From Trochalopteron elliotii (lineage: Eukaryota; Chordata; Aves; Passeriformes; Leiothrichidae): a DNA stretch of 64,000 bases. The DNA is taken from the NCBI GenBank assembly GCA_024734555.1, contig JANPWX010000153.1:627555-691554 (forward strand). The letters run 5' to 3'. The position numbers and the translations under genes are program-made. Of this stretch, positions 12,001 through 25,157 are shown one piece after another. How positions within the stretch are numbered: position 1 is the first letter of the stretch; every line of letters starts with the position of its first letter. The notes below the pieces were generated by a model. The model saw only the letters and a list, made by a program, of their open reading frames with translations. It searched no databases and was not told the origin of the DNA.

Positions 12001-13222
12001 AAGGCAGGCCAGGCCAGCTGGGCCCAGCAGAGCATGAGGCCACACTAAAACTGCTGCTAAACCACATGGAAATCTTCAAAAAGCCTCAGAAATAAATCTG
12101 GAGGATTTGCTTTTTGGTTTTGCCATGTAAGATAGGGCCATGCTCCTCTTTGGGGCTATTTTTTGCACATATCAGTGGGGAAAGGGGCAACAGCCCTGCC
12201 CAAGGGAGACACCACTGGGCACCAAGTTTTCTTCACCATGGCAAATACCAAACCCAGCCAGATGTGAGCCAATACCCCATGGCAGAACACGGCACAAGAA
12301 CACAAATAAAGATAATCTTCATTCATCAAGGCATGGCTATCCCTTTTCCACTCGAAAAAAAAAATCATTTAAAAGCATTCAAGAAATAGAAATATTTACT
12401 TTAATAAAACATTTACATTCATTACCAGGCAAGACTTAACAAACAATCTAAGTAAGTGAATTTTAGCTGAACTTGGGAGCTGTGCAGGGTAATGACTGTG
12501 CTGACCAGCTTCAAAACCATATTAAGACTACTGATTATTTATTATAAAATGCCTGCACAGAGGGAGAGACCTAATTGTGTGATGAAGATCCCAACCCCTG
12601 TGGGTATCACAGCACACTGTACCTGTAAGAGTCAGGGCTCATTAGCCTAATCACAAAGAATAATACCCAGAGCAGAGCTCTGCAAAGCCACTGATTTTTT
12701 ACATCCTACGAGTTTCACAGAAACAACCTTCTTTTTTTTTTCCAGTTTGGTGGAGTTCTTTATCTTCTATCCCTATCTGAGAGCCTTCCCCCAAATCCTC
12801 ACTGCAGACAGCAGCAAGCCCAGGCTCTGCAGGGCCACAAACGTTCAGCATCTCCTGCAGTCCCTGATTAATCATCTCCATCCTCTCCCCACGTGTGGAG
12901 CCACGGAGCCCGAGCAGGGGAGGGTGGTCAGCAGATGTGTGGGTGGTGGGGTTGGACAGGGAGCTTTTCCTCTGCATTAATCTTGTGTGTACAGGCATGG
13001 GTGCAGCAGGGATTTTTTTTTTGGGGGGGTTTTTTTTCAGTCTCCAATCTGTGTCACTGATGAGAGGCTTCCCTGTTAGGCTGCTTTGGAATGCAGATAC
13101 AAATTGGTTCAGTTGGAATCCCTGTGCCTTGATACAATGAGTTTTTTGAGTGTGAATACAGCCAGGATAGGATTCGGACATACATGTTTTGTTTTCCTGC
13201 CCTGTTCCCTCTCCTTCATTTA
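12001..13222. other. Unique non-coding sequence
   Basis: No gene or transposon recognised. It holds short homopolymers (T-run at 12730-12740; T8/G7/T8 mix near 13013-13038) and a few weak open frames on both strands, the largest 160 codons on the minus strand (12699-13181) without a recognisable domain. Confidence 0.55.
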
Positions 13223-13659
13223 TGCCTTGGAGCTGGAACAGAGACTGGACAGAGCTGGAGAATAAAGTAGAGATTTATTGCAAGGCCCCCAGGATACACC
13301 TTAGGCAGGACAGTGCCTGACTGGGGCTACACCCAAGGTGGACCCAAAATGGTCACAAAAATGGCTGACTGGTCATGAGGTCTAAAATTTGGTAAGTTTT
13401 GGTCCATTTGCATATTGGGAATTAAATGTCCAATTACAGCTTTAGGTTGTGAGGTCCCATCCTTCTTGTTCCTCCCTCCAGCCCACCCTTGTTTGTGCTG
13501 TTGGGCCTGAAAGTTGTTCTTGGTGTGCAGCAGGAAAAGGATTTGTTTTGTGTCCCTGCTCTGTGAAGGGAACTTACCAGCACTTAATATGAGGCTCAGA
13601 ACTGTACCCCTAGGCAGCACAGAATTTGAAAAACATGAAAGGTAAAACTTAAGGCATCA
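13223..13659 (-). mobile_element. LTR-like dispersed repeat, copy 1 (minus strand)
   Basis: Aligns along its length with 41364-41841. Shared landmarks include 'actggacagagctggagaat' / 'actggacagaattagagaat', 'cagcccacccttgtttgtg', 'aggaaaaggatttgttttgt', 'gtccctgctctgtgaag' and 'cttaatatgaggctcagaac'. On the minus strand the block begins TGATGCCT and ends near CCAAGGCA (TG…CA), with an AATAAA poly(A) signal at 13274-13279 about 50 bp before its 3' end, as in an LTR. The TATA region is degraded compared with the other copy. The flanks differ from those of copy 2. No clear target duplication is seen. Probably a solo LTR. Confidence 0.78.
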
Positions 13660-15847
13660 CCATGAGGCAGCACTGAACAAAGTTAACACTGATTTTTCAT
13701 AAGGAGAAATATTGCCAAGCTTGTCTAATCAGGCTGGTTATCCATGCCCATGGGGGAAACACCACAAGGCTGCATTTTGCACCCTTTCCCTCCACCTTTC
13801 AAATTAAAAAATTCCTATTTGCTCATCAAAACCATGCGGCCATCAGTGAAAGGTCTCATCCTTACAGCAGATTTTAATCTTGCTTTGCTCACTCACGTGG
13901 CTGCCTCAAAACTTGCACAGGGACAGAGCAGATCCCTGGACACCACGTGGTTCCTCCAGGACAGCCCAGCACTGTCCCATCCTCCCAGCATGGAGAAGGC
14001 CAGCCCAGGCCACTGTTTTTTTGGGAGAGCCACCATAAATATCCTGGATTATGAGTCCTCACTGGGTACAGTGGGATTTCCAAGCCAAGGGAAGAGCTGC
14101 TGTACAATTTTCCTGGAATCTGGTGCTGTTGTCCCCCTCAGGGCATGAGTGCCAGGCCCACAGGGACAGGCTGTTAACCCAGCCCCTGGAGACATGAGGA
14201 GCATTTCACTCCATATCCTTCCACCTCATAAATGCCTTTTTAACTCCGGGTTAATCCCCAACAACACTGCTGGTCCACTTAAACCCCCAGAAATGAAGAC
14301 GTGTGAAACCATAAACCCACGGCCCCTTGGCCGGCGGCAGCGCTGGAAAGGCTTCACAGGGACCATGTGCTTTTCCACTCAGGAGCTCTTGGCCCCTGCT
14401 CTTGGTGTTCTTCCCTCTGCTGCCAGTGCTCCCTGGAGCACAGAGCCAGCCTGACCTCCCTGGCAGCTCTGTGCACACCCCCTGAGCTCTCGCCCCTCCA
14501 CTGAGAGCAGTTTGGCACCACAGACCTGATGCCCAGCGAGCCAAATGCCTCCCTAGATATGTTCACAGCCACTGCTACTTCCTTTGGCTCACTCCAGAGG
14601 TGTCCCAAGGGCTCTGTGCTGCTGCCAAGAAGCCATGACATCACTTATAGGATTAATATTTGCAGTATATTCACAGATATGTTCACAATACACTCACAGA
14701 CTCGTATGACAGAGTTCTGCTTAAAGCCAATACCTTCCTTATCCTCCTTCCCACACCCCCAGTTTTCCCATTTGCTTATCTATTCCCTCCCAGGGAGGGA
14801 AGGTCAAAGGTGGGAGTAGGATTTAGGAGTATTTTTCCTCTTAAACCAACAAACCCCACATTACTGAAATGATTCTTCATTTCGAACTCCAAGCTCTCTG
14901 CACGGCCCTTGCTGAGAGGGCAATTTATAAATTCCTGAAGAAAGAAATTACAAAAAACTTTGTTCCTTGTCCTGTTTAGAGTTTAGGATTTGGAGAAGAA
15001 AGATTCTCCAACTGAAGTTTTGGAACAGGAAGTGCAGAACAAGAGCTGCACAAAGCCAGCCCCAGTCGCCCTCAGGCTGGTCTGAGTGATTTCACAGTGG
15101 CCAAAAGTCTGTGAAGTCTTTGCAGAGCAAACAAGCGGAAAGACACGGCTCCTGCTGGGTCATAAAGAGCCTGGCTCCTGCTTTTATGGCATGGAAAAAC
15201 CCGGGGAGAGGAGGGGAGGGCTGAAAGGAGCAGGGGCTGATGGAGGCAAAGCCAGAGGATGAGACAACAAGAGGGTGTGAGCTCACCTAGACAGTCACAC
15301 TCTCATTTCTCACTTCTCAGGGACTCCAGGAAAGCATGGATTTTCAGGGGTTCAGTGCATGGTTTCACACCCCAGCTCAGAGGGTTTTTGCTGGATGGAA
15401 TGGGGGAAAAGCACAGGAAAATTTGGAGACCATCACCCTCAGGTACATAAAGGCAGCTAAAGATTAAGCATCACCTGCTCCAAGAGGACCAAATCCACCT
15501 CCCACTGCCCCAAAAACAGACTTGCTGCATCCTGGCTCCAGCTCAGAGGATGTTTGGACTGAGCTCAGCTCCCATGAGCATCCAAGGAATCCCAGCTCCA
15601 TTGGTGGCAGGAATGAAGCTGTACAAATTCCCATTATTCCCCCAGAGTCACAGAGGAGGAGCCAAACAAGGCCCTGCTCTGAGCACAGACTCACTAAATG
15701 TGTCTTGACAAGTCCCAGCTTTAGTAGCCAACTTCACTCTGAGGAATTGAAATGGGTTTCTGTTAGAAATTACTTGGAAGTGATTTCCCCCTCTCCTCCC
15801 CTCTGATAAGAGCCCTCCTGATCCAGCTCTGAGGTCCACAACATCAG
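13660..15847. other. Unique non-coding sequence
   Basis: No recognisable gene or repeat. Composition is moderately GC-rich around 13900-14640 (many short overlapping frames on both strands, none with a domain), then more AT-rich around 14650-15000. Confidence 0.55.
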
Positions 15848-16321
15848 AAGGACGTGGAGCTGCTGGAGCAAACCCAGAGGAGGCCACAAAGATTTTCCAA
15901 AGGCTGGAACACTTCTGTTTTGAAGCCAGGCTGGCAGAGCTGGGAATGTTCACCTGGAGTGGAGAAGGATCCAGGGAGAGCTCAGAGCCCCTTCCAGGGC
16001 CTAAAGGGGCTCCAGGAGAGCTGGAGAGGGACTGGGGACAAGGGATGGAGGGACAGGACACAGGGAATGGCTTTAAGATGACAATGGGCAGATCTAGGTG
16101 GGATTTTGGGAAGGAATTCTTGGCTGTGAGGGTGGGCAGGCCATGGCACAGGGTGCCCAGATTTGCTGTGGCTGCCCCTGGATCCCTGGCAGTGCCCAAG
16201 GCCAGGTTGGACATTGGGGTTTGGAGCAGCCTGGGACAGTGGGAGGTGTCCCTGCCATGGCAGGGCTGGATCTGGATGAGCCTTAAGGGCCGTTCCCATC
16301 CAAACCATTCTGGAATCCCAT
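15848..16321 (+). mobile_element. CR1 LINE 3' fragment (about 475 bp)
   Basis: Begins in the end of the RT ORF region ('aggacgtggagctgctggag', 'cccagaggaggccacaaaga', with 'ggctggaacacttctg' following). It passes through 'gggacaggacacagggaatgg' and 'ggtgggcaggccatggcaca' and ends 'cccatccaaaccattctgga'. The coding part is full of stops. The long antisense frames over it (up to 231 codons at 15648-16343) reflect GC-rich CR1 sequence read backwards and are not genes. Confidence 0.93.
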
Positions 16322-16676
16322 GAAACATCTGCAGCCACCTCATTTCTGACCTGGCTGTGCTTTAACCCCATCCCAGGACTCTCTGAAGGAAACAAACCTG
16401 CACAGACCCACAGCAACCACAGGTGCCTTTGGCTGTGCTCCTGCAGGTTGTGACCAAGGTTCTCACCTCCCAAAGCCTTTCCAACACTAAACCACATCCC
16501 ACTAAATCTTGGAGTGCTCTGCTGAAAGCACAAGGGTGAGAACATCTCAGGGAGATGATTAGAGAAAGCAGGCAAAGAGGTAGATTACATCTTTACTCAT
16601 TAAAGAAAGAAAATTCCTGTAAACCTGCACAAGCTTATCATAAAAGTATTTTCTTTCCCTTGACACCTTTTTTCTG

Positions 16677-16710
<34 letters not shown>

Positions 16711-17946
16711 TCTTACACACCTCAAAAGCAGACAAATAAACAAACATCCGAGTCACCTTGGGTTTTGAGGTGGTGGTTGTTTTTTTCCTCTGCCTACTGC
16801 TCGCAGCATCACAATTTTCTCCGAGCGTGAAAATAAAAATAATATTTTACATTAAGAAAGGAGACAACTTCAGATTTGACAAAGCTCTTTTTCTCAGTAT
16901 CGACAAGCAATCATCATCCATCTTACAAATGGGAACTTGCCTCAGAGCACATCCACACCATCACTGGATTTCTGGTCCTCGGAGGACTGGGATAACAAAC
17001 GAATCTTCACCGGCTTCAATGATTTCAAAGCTAATCAGAAGATAAAAAGGCTGGCAGGACAGCTGACAATACATTACCAACCAACAACAGATCTGGGCAG
17101 GACATTTATGTATTTAAATTCCAGGCGTGGGGATGCTTGGACACAGTCCTTGAATACAGGGATGGTGGGGAGAGGCGAGACAAAGCAGGGAATGGCAGAG
17201 CACCACACAGGGATTGGGGTGCTCTCCCTGCATCCCACAGGACATCCCTGTGCCACCAGGATGGGACCCACACTCTCCATGATGACAACACTCCAAGGTG
17301 CCCAAAGGTAGCCCTCTCCTCACTGGTTGATGCAGGAAGGCAAAAAAAATGAGAGATGGCAAATCCCAGCAACCCCATCCGAAACTTCCAGGATTCCCTG
17401 GGAGACAGGAAGAGTCTCAGGATCAGCACATCATATGGCACATCAAAAGAATAAAACACAGCCCTTCCCATGGTCTGAGTAACCAGAGAAGAAGGAAAAC
17501 TTCTTAAATATGGTTAAAGTTTGGGTAATGTATCAAAAACTTCCCAGATTTTCCATGGTATCCTCCTGATCTAGACCTTGCTTCCAGAGATTCTTTTTCC
17601 ATGCCATCACCTGAAGACTCTGCTTGTTCTTTCCATGGGATGTGGATATTCTGAACAAGGACAAAGGTTAAAATCCTGATTCTTAAATCAAGCACAGCTT
17701 CCTGCTTGTCACAGAGCCCCCAAATTTCTCTGCATTAAAACCAGCAGCCAAATTCCCATAAAAGAGGCTCTGCAGAGGGAAAATATGCTGGATCACAATT
17801 ATCCTGACACTTTTTGTCTTTGGGATTAGGTATTTTGTGGGCAAAAAAGAGACCAATTTCGGTGGTTTTAACAGAGCAAGGTTTGTGCAGTAATACCTGC
17901 TAAGAATCTGATGTTCTTTCTTGTGCCTCTACAACGATGAGTAGAA
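16322..17946. other. Unique non-coding sequence
   Basis: No gene or transposon recognised. It contains an (AAAAG)n-type A-rich stretch at 16677-16711. The overlapping open frames at about 17070-17470 on both strands have no recognised domains. Confidence 0.55.
16677..16711. repeat. A-rich / (AAAAG)n simple repeat
   Basis: A run of about 14 A residues followed by four to five AAAAG units. Simple-sequence DNA, possibly length-polymorphic. Confidence 0.9.
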
Positions 17947-18051
17947 ATCATGGAATGGTTAAGGTTGGAAAAGCACTGGAGGTCATCTAATCCAACCCTA
18001 CACTCAAGCAGGGCCACCTCTAGGGGACATTACTCAGAATCTTGTCCAGAG
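17947..18051 (-). mobile_element. CR1 LINE 3' tail, minus strand
   Basis: Reverse-complement CR1 end: 'atcatggaatggttaaggtt', 'actggaggtcatctaatcc', then 'caagcagggccacctctagg' and 'cagaatcttgtccagag'. These match the CR1 end type that reads 'ctgctctaggtgaccctgctt' on the sense strand. Only about 105 bp, clearly diverged. Confidence 0.88.
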
Positions 18052-20143
18052 ACAACACCAGATCAGTCACAAATGCTGATGGAAAACGTAAATGCTCCTT
18101 CAGTATTTACTGGGAAAGCTCTTAAATCTATGGATAGCTCCCTCTTCCAAGGAGTTTGCTCTCCAAAGCAGATGCCTGCACCTGTCTGACCTGAAATATG
18201 AGCAGCTGTAGAGATCCCAGGGATCCAAAGGAGTTCCTCAAGTCTCCACCCAACAGAGGCACTGCAGGAGGAGCAGCCTGTATTCCCCTGTGCCAGGAGC
18301 TGATGAGAATCCTTGGAAAGGGAGCCCAGGGAGAGGTGGTTGGGGCATCAGAGTCGGCCTTTGATGAGAGAACAGCTCCCAAAGAAGAGCTACAATAACC
18401 TCCTGCCTCTGGAAAAATGTTAAAACGTGGCTCAGCAAGATCTTCCCATTGTCCCCCTTCGCCTCCTGACTCTGGAGTTCAAAGCAGTGAAGCCATTTCA
18501 AAGAGAGAGGAATAAATTTAGATTTTGGTGACTGATCCCAAGTTTCCCCAAAGCTTCTGACAGGAGAGGGATCACTGGGGGCAGCTGTAATTGGCTTATC
18601 TGCAGATTCCCTGTTTATTAGGGCAAAGAAACCTCTGCCAGTTTGCTCAGTGGGGCTCAGGAGGAATTTTGGTGGGAGCTCAGAATTCCTGATGATCTTT
18701 TCTAACACCAGAGCTCTGCCATCACGTCCACTTAGAGCCACTCCATGGGGCTGTCACAGAGCTCCTCTGCCCTGATAAAATCCCAGCTCCTGAGGAGAAA
18801 ATAAACACCAGCCCTTTATCACCCACAGGTGACAAGGGGTTTGTGTCCAGGACCTGCCAAAAAAAATCTGGAAAAGCACCAGGATTGTGAGGGAAAGGGG
18901 CTGATGGGCTGAGGGAAGCAGCTCTATCCCCCCACACAACAGCTGCACTAATTTATTACATTTTAGTCTTCGGTCAACTTTGAGACAACAACTGAAGAGT
19001 GAGTTTCCATTACAACATCCATCATTGTATCAACCTTATTTTTTGTGATATTTTGTAAATTACAATAAATTTGCTTTCTTCTGAATATTCAGATGCTTCA
19101 AAAGGTACCCAAAGGATGCAATTAGACCCTAGGGAAATATGCTATTATGTGCACATATCATGTTTTGCATAGGCTTTCCAGCATCTACATAATTTATGTT
19201 TTTCTGCATAATTTCCCCTTTTTATGTTTCCTATGTGTTTGTGAGATAATGCAGGAGTCAGTTCTCTCCCTACCAAAAAAAAACACAGAGAGAGAACTTA
19301 AGTCTGTATTCTTACTTCACCCAATCTGCTTCACTTCCCCACAAAAAAAAACCCTTGGAGAAACCCCTGGAGAAATCCTTTCATGTGCACCAAACATCAA
19401 TGCCCGAGGAAAAACCCAGAAGGTCGAGGCAGCTCTCTGAAAGGAACCAGAACCTTGTCCACTCCCATATTCATCTGGGCATTCCGAGGGGCCTCTGATG
19501 GATAACGTTGGGATGGGGAAAAGCTTTTAAACTGTTTCTAATCCTTTTTGAGTGAATTCCCCCCCAAAACTTTCAAGTTTGCTTTTTAGCTTTCCGCGCC
19601 AGTCGCTCGCGTCCGGGGCTGGCTTTTAATTAAAAATAAAATAGGGAGAACAATAAAAAAAATATTAAAAAAAAATTAAAAAAGGAGGAGAGTTTTCAGG
19701 CAGGATGCAGGAAAAGGTGATGCCTACTCTTTCCCTTTTAACTCTGCTGGCTGGAATTTCTAATCCGATGGTTTAAAATTTGTTGTAAAAAATTGAAAAG
19801 GGGAAATAAAAGCATGTGAGGGGTTTGACTTCATGCAAGTGATCCCTGGCCACAAGTTGAGACCCTGTTAAAATACTTCATTGTGGATATCCCTCATTTT
19901 TGGGATGTGATAAACAATTCATGGGATGGAAATTGATATTTAATCTCTTTGGTTGGAATTTTTGTGCTTATTTCAGGGATTCTCTCTTCCCCAGGAGGTC
20001 AGGGACAAGAAATAGAGAATTTTCTTGCACCCCTAACCACTCCTCAGCCACAGTGGCTGGTCCACGTGCCCCAGGTTCTGGAGTCATGGAGAGACTGAGA
20101 AAACTTCCTGAAAAGTCAATAAATACTAATACTAATGTCAATG

Positions 20144-20174
<31 letters not shown>

Positions 20175-21710
20175 TAATAATAATAATAATAATAATAATA
20201 GCCTGATCTCTGCGTTCATACATTCAAGTGTTGAGAAGATTAAGCCCTTCAGCCTTAAAAATAAAAATCCTGACAGACAAATACATAATTCACCCATTCT
20301 CCACCTCCAAAAAAATCCAGCCTGACACAAACAACCACTCCCAAGCATGGACCCTGCAAGTGAAATCCAGAGGAAAAAAACGTATTTCCCTTTGTACCTT
20401 CCCCAGAATATTTTGGGCTAATCTGCCTATTTAAAACTCACTCCTGAATCCATGTAAAATCAGTCCTGGAGCAGCAAGGAGACATTACAAGAATGTTTTC
20501 TTCTCCACAAACCATGACAGCCTTCAAATTGCCAACAGAAAAAAAAAAAATAAAAAACACCCCCAAAAGTCTCATGTGAATAAAAGAAAATATTTCTGTT
20601 GTGAAACCTGCAGCGTGAAGCAGCAGGAATAAAATAATCTGGTAAAATTTAAAGAATAAGATTCTTTGTAGAAGACATAAGAGAACACCTGCTGCTTTCC
20701 TTATTTTTTATTTATTCTAATTAATAAGTTCAAACTAAGCAGTATGCAGATGTGTAAAAAACAAACAGCCCCAAAAAAATTAAAAAATGAATACTCGTCA
20801 TTAAAAAAAGTTCATTTGAAGCTGAGAAACTGTATGATTAATTAATCAGAACAGAATCTGCTTGCTTAAGAGCCTATTGACATATGTTTTGAAATCATTT
20901 GTGTAATTCAAGATAAGGAAGAGCAAGGACCACGTGCAGGATTCTCTCCCAGAGCCACCACTCCCATGAGCATGAGAGGATCACAGCCACTTGGTGCTAT
21001 AAAGCTCATTTTCTAAAATAAAAAACACAAAGAGAGCAGAAAAATGCCTTTTAGAGAAGATTTCTGTGTGTTCCTGCACCTCTTTCTTCAAGAATCAAAC
21101 CCAGCAGAGCTCACTCATCCTCTCCCTCCTTTCTATTTATTTATGACCAAGCTCAGAGCCTCACACCTCCCACAAAACATTCATTGATTCCATGTATCCA
21201 GCCTGTACTGATAATAAAATTCCTAAGGAGCTGAAGGACTTGGGAAAAGCTGAAGGTTTGGCCAGGGCAAAAGACACTAAAAGGAATTACTTTATTCTAA
21301 TGAAAGCAAACACAGTAGGTCAGGCTTGGGTTTGGGGTGTTGAGGGAAGTGAAATAGTAAAAAAAAATTATTCAGGAAGATAGTCACAGGTAGAGAGGAC
21401 AGTGATGGGGGGAAAGGGGGGTTTGGGAATGGTGTGCCCTCAATCCCTGCCCTCAGACCTTTCTCCAAGCACTTCCCATGAAAACAGGAGAGTAGTTTAA
21501 GATTCCTTTCCTCGCACGATGCATGAGGATCACCCTTCCTGCCAGCCGTGCTGGGACCTCAGCAGAGCAGGGACCTGCTTAGACTGGGATTGTTTGGCCT
21601 CACCTTTGTACCTCTATGATGGGCAGACAGTCTCTGAAAGCATCAGTCCCCTCTCATCCCCATAAATATTGCTCTAATTTTAATTTCTTTTCAAAATCAA
21701 GCGCCTCAGG
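18052..21710. other. Unique non-coding sequence with microsatellite
   Basis: No genes or transposons recognised. A minus-strand frame of 167 codons at 18238-18741 has no domain. A small CpG cluster lies at 19596-19616 ('ccgcgccagtcgctcgcgtc') inside AT-rich DNA. The compound trinucleotide microsatellite at 20143-20201 is listed separately. 20520-20900 is very AT-rich. Confidence 0.55.
20143..20201. repeat. Compound trinucleotide microsatellite (ACT)n(AAT)n
   Basis: About nine to ten ACT units pass directly into about eight to nine AAT units, preceded by imperfect TAATAC units from about 20123. It produces poly-Thr/poly-Asn in the open frame crossing it (19900-20325), which is therefore not a gene. 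Confidence 0.97.
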
Positions 21711-21800
21711 AATCACAGGAGGTTGGAAAAGACCTCCAAGATTGAGTCCAAGCATTAGCCCAGCACGGCCAAGGCCAGCACTGGACCTTGTAGCCCTTCC
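21711..21800 (-). mobile_element. CR1 LINE 3' tail, minus strand
   Basis: Starts 'aatcacaggaggttggaaaa', continues 'gacctccaagattgagtcca' and then 'cattagcccagcacggccaa'. This matches the avian CR1 subfamily whose reverse complement reads 'gatcatcgagtccaaccatcaacccaacactgccaagtccacc'. Only the terminal ~90 bp is recognisable. Confidence 0.82.
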
Positions 21801-24800
21801 TCCAAAGGTCCAACTCTTATGTTACCCTGTGGGATTGGAAAATTAAACAAATCCACGAGAATTCTGAGGATAAACCCCACCTTCCTCTCCATGGGCAGAG
21901 CAGAGGAGGCTGCTCAGCTCCTCAGGGAGCATCCAGGACATTCCCAGCACCCTGAACCATGTGGGTGCTCCAGGCCTGGGATAATCCAGGGCTGGGATAA
22001 CCCCCTCCTCACCAACAGTCCCAGAGCAAACCTGGGATAACCCCCAGCTGCCTCTGAAGGGGCATAAGTTAGAATTAATCTCTTAAAATGCATTTATAGA
22101 TGAAAACTACACCAGACAAACTGGAAAGGATGAACTTCCTTCCACCTCTGCCCTTCCCAAAGCACTTCATTTCTGCTGCTCCTACTGCAGCATCAGCATC
22201 TAAACCAGAGCTCACCTAAATCATGGTCATGCAAGAAATAAAAATCCCTTGCAAATCTCTTTACACAAAGGAGAACGAATTTCAAACCAAACTCTTTTGA
22301 GCAGCAACCGCCATCAAGATTATTGGGTGTAAAATCCCCGTGGGAGAAAAAAATAAATAAAAATCAACACAGAGAAAACAAAATACAACTGAGTCCTTCA
22401 AACTTCCTGGTGCTTTCTTGGTCACCTCAGATACATCAAAACTGGCTTTTGATGAAAAACCCACTTCAATAAACCGTAAGTTTTCAGTCCAAAATTGTTT
22501 TGTCACAAAATTTCCCAGGCCAAAACAGTTAAAGCACAAAGAAACAGTAGCCAAGGATGGATTTTCCTTCTCTCTAAATTTTTTTTGGCACCTGCATGGC
22601 ACCTCCAGGTCACCAGGATTTACAAGCCAAGGAGGAACAGCTATCCATGTTTTATGGAATGTACACAGAGATGTGTTCCTTGCTTTCAGAGGGCTGGGGG
22701 AGACATCCCAAGCAGTTCTGACCTCTGCTATTTACAGAGACCTTTCCTGGCAGGGGCTGCGCTCCCAAGAACAGCCAAGAGATTATTTTCTCACTCCACT
22801 TTTTTATTTATAGTATTGTAAAAATAAACGTGACATATTTAGGGGATGTGTCATATTTCATAAAAGCTCGAGCGAGGCACATTTTGGACTTTTTCTTTTT
22901 AAAGTTTGTCCTTTTTTCAAGCAGAATTTCCTGAACTGGTTTTCTATTTTCTGTGATCAAAAATTTATCCCAGTGCCCAGTTTTTGTACCCTTTCAGTTG
23001 CCATCTCGAAAAAGCAAATAAGCAGAGACCTTATGAATCTTACTGGACCAAGAAAAAGAATAAAATACCGTTTTATAGTAAAAAGGATCATCCTGAAAGT
23101 TAAACCTGGCTCTAAAAGGAGCTGAGCAAGTGCACTTTTTTTCAGCGGGTTCCTACCCACAGTCCCCATCCTAAGCATAAAATCAAAAAGGAAAATATAA
23201 AACCTGGTTTTAAATCCAACTGAGCTGCCAGGAGTTCATCTGCTTGATAAAGATAAATATCTGATCCAGGCTGAAGGGATCCAGCAGCTCTTTGAGTGCC
23301 AATATCACCCTTTAATTTTGGTGGGTGCTGAAGAACATCAGGGCAGCTCTGAGAGGGAGCAGATGGGATGCAGACTTTGGAAATGGCATTTCTGGACATC
23401 ACCAAGGGTAAAATCCCCACAAAATGACAGCACAGGCTGGGTTAGGACCACCCTTTTATCCCCAGCACACTCCCACCAGAACATCTTTTAACTAATGGTA
23501 CATAAAAAGATGGTTATTTTTAAAATATTCATGTAAGAGGGGTCTGTGACTGCAGTGCCATGAACCCCAGGAGTGTAAATGTCTGCTCCACTCCCATCCC
23601 TGCCCTTTTTGCTCTGCTCTGCCTTTAAAAGTCTCCAGTGCTGATATTTTCCCTTTTCCCTGGAAATAAGGGTAGTTTAACAGCTCCTTGTGACAGTGCT
23701 GCCACAGCACCACAGGACAAACCAGGGCACAGGGGTAAAACCCTGCTCAGGCCTCCCTAAGCCAGGTCTAAAATCATCAGGGTGGACCCACTGAAGAGAT
23801 ACTCAGTGTGTGAGAACCACCCCAAATCACCCAGGCAGCACTGGCACATCCCACAGACACACCTGGAACACCCAGAATGTTCTTTAAACAATAAATACTT
23901 TTTAGGATTTGTTGTTTAAAGCATTCCCTGCTTTTCAAAGTGCAGATACTTTCCATAGTTAACCTGGAAAAAGTGGCACCACAGTTCCCTCCCCTGGCTG
24001 TCTTTGACCAAATTCACTCAGTTTCCACCAAAATGTTTCCCTCTTGGCTTTTCCCACAAAACTCAAGCTGTGATGGGCCTTGTTTGGATCTTTGGAAGAT
24101 TCTCCTTGCATGTTACCAACACCCAGGGCTTCATTTTAGGACAGAAAATTGCAAAATCCAACATCTCTTGACTCAGTAAATTCTCATTTATGCACGTGGG
24201 GTCATCTGTTTTTAATGTTAACAGAGAGCAAGTCCTGAAATTGGGAGCACAGGGCTCCACAGTGCCAATTCCAGTGTTCAAAAAGCCTGCACAAAGTTAC
24301 CCACACCTCCTTACTGACATTAAAAAGAAATCCCTAACCAGAGCCAGTTGTAATAAAGCAGCGTGTAGAGCAGGGGGGATAAAAGCAGAATATTATAATT
24401 GATTATTTAGGGGGGGGGGAAAAAAAGGAGGAAAATTATCACAGGTGGTGATGGCAGATGCGACAGCCCAGGAAACTTGGCAAAATATGGATTATATTTG
24501 ATTACTGATCTGGATACTTCTGTTGTGAGGGTCCAACTTCTTCTAAACCCATCCAACAGCAAGGAGTGACATGTAACAACATAAAACCGAAGTTACAGAA
24601 TTTTCTCCCTTTCTTTTTTAAATACCCAACTCGCTGCAATCAATACCAGCTGCTGTGTGATGTTAACTGCCTGAGCAAGGCAATAAAATTCCTTCACTCA
24701 AACAATGGCAGCACTTAAATGTTTAAAAACTGCTCATCATTGTCAGATCTCAGGATGGATGTGTGAGCACAGGAAAGACTCCACCATGCAGAATTTACCA

Positions 24801-25014
24801 TGGCATGGGGCCAAAGCTACTGGATTTCCAGGCAGTGAATTAAATGATATTATTATAGTTCATTTGTGATGCTAATTGATGATTTTTCTTTTTTTTAATT
24901 TCCTGTTCTGGATTATTTTAAGATTTTTGGCTGGTGGAGTTTTAGGGAGATGATGGCGAGAAATCTCACCTGAGGACAGAGATTTCCTCTTGATGGTTCA
25001 GGGATCTTCCACCA
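21801..25014. other. Unique non-coding sequence
   Basis: No gene or transposon recognised. Three 'ctgggataaycc'-like words lie within 21975-22045, a very small local repeat. A G10/A7 purine run lies at 24410-24430. The open frame at 22418-22813 (131 codons) shows no domain. Confidence 0.55.
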
Positions 25015-25157
25015 TGCCCCATCCCTGGCAGTGTCCAAGACCAGGTTGGACACTGGGGCTTGGAGCACCCTGGGACAGTGGAAGTTGTGCCTGCCCATGG
25101 TAGGGGTGGGAGTGGATGAATTTAAGATCCCTTCCCACCCAGAACATTCCAGGATCT
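25015..25157 (+). mobile_element. CR1 LINE 3' tail
   Basis: 'catccctggcagtgtccaag', 'accaggttggacactggggc', 'ttggagcaccctgggacagt', then 'cttcccacccagaacattcc'. The last ~140 bp of a CR1 of the same type as 286-550. Confidence 0.92.

Noticed and set aside
13217..13665. Target-site duplications around the two LTR-like repeats
   Set aside because: Flanks 'cattta' and 'ccatga' (copy 1) and 'tcccct' and 'ccctct' (copy 2) are not convincing duplications.
15648..16575. Minus-strand open frames of 231 and 197 codons, the longest in the window
   Set aside because: They run antisense through a plus-strand CR1 (15848-16321). Similar antisense frames arise over other GC-rich CR1 copies (for example 31424-31703 and 40775-41122). 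No domain seen.
1286..16940. Several 'ttacaaatggga'-like words (near 1295, 5422 and 16925) as possible MIR pieces
   Set aside because: Only about 12-20 bp each match, too little to separate from chance.
19900..20325. 141-codon frame with poly-Thr/poly-Asn
   Set aside because: The repeats are the translated (ACT)n(AAT)n microsatellite.
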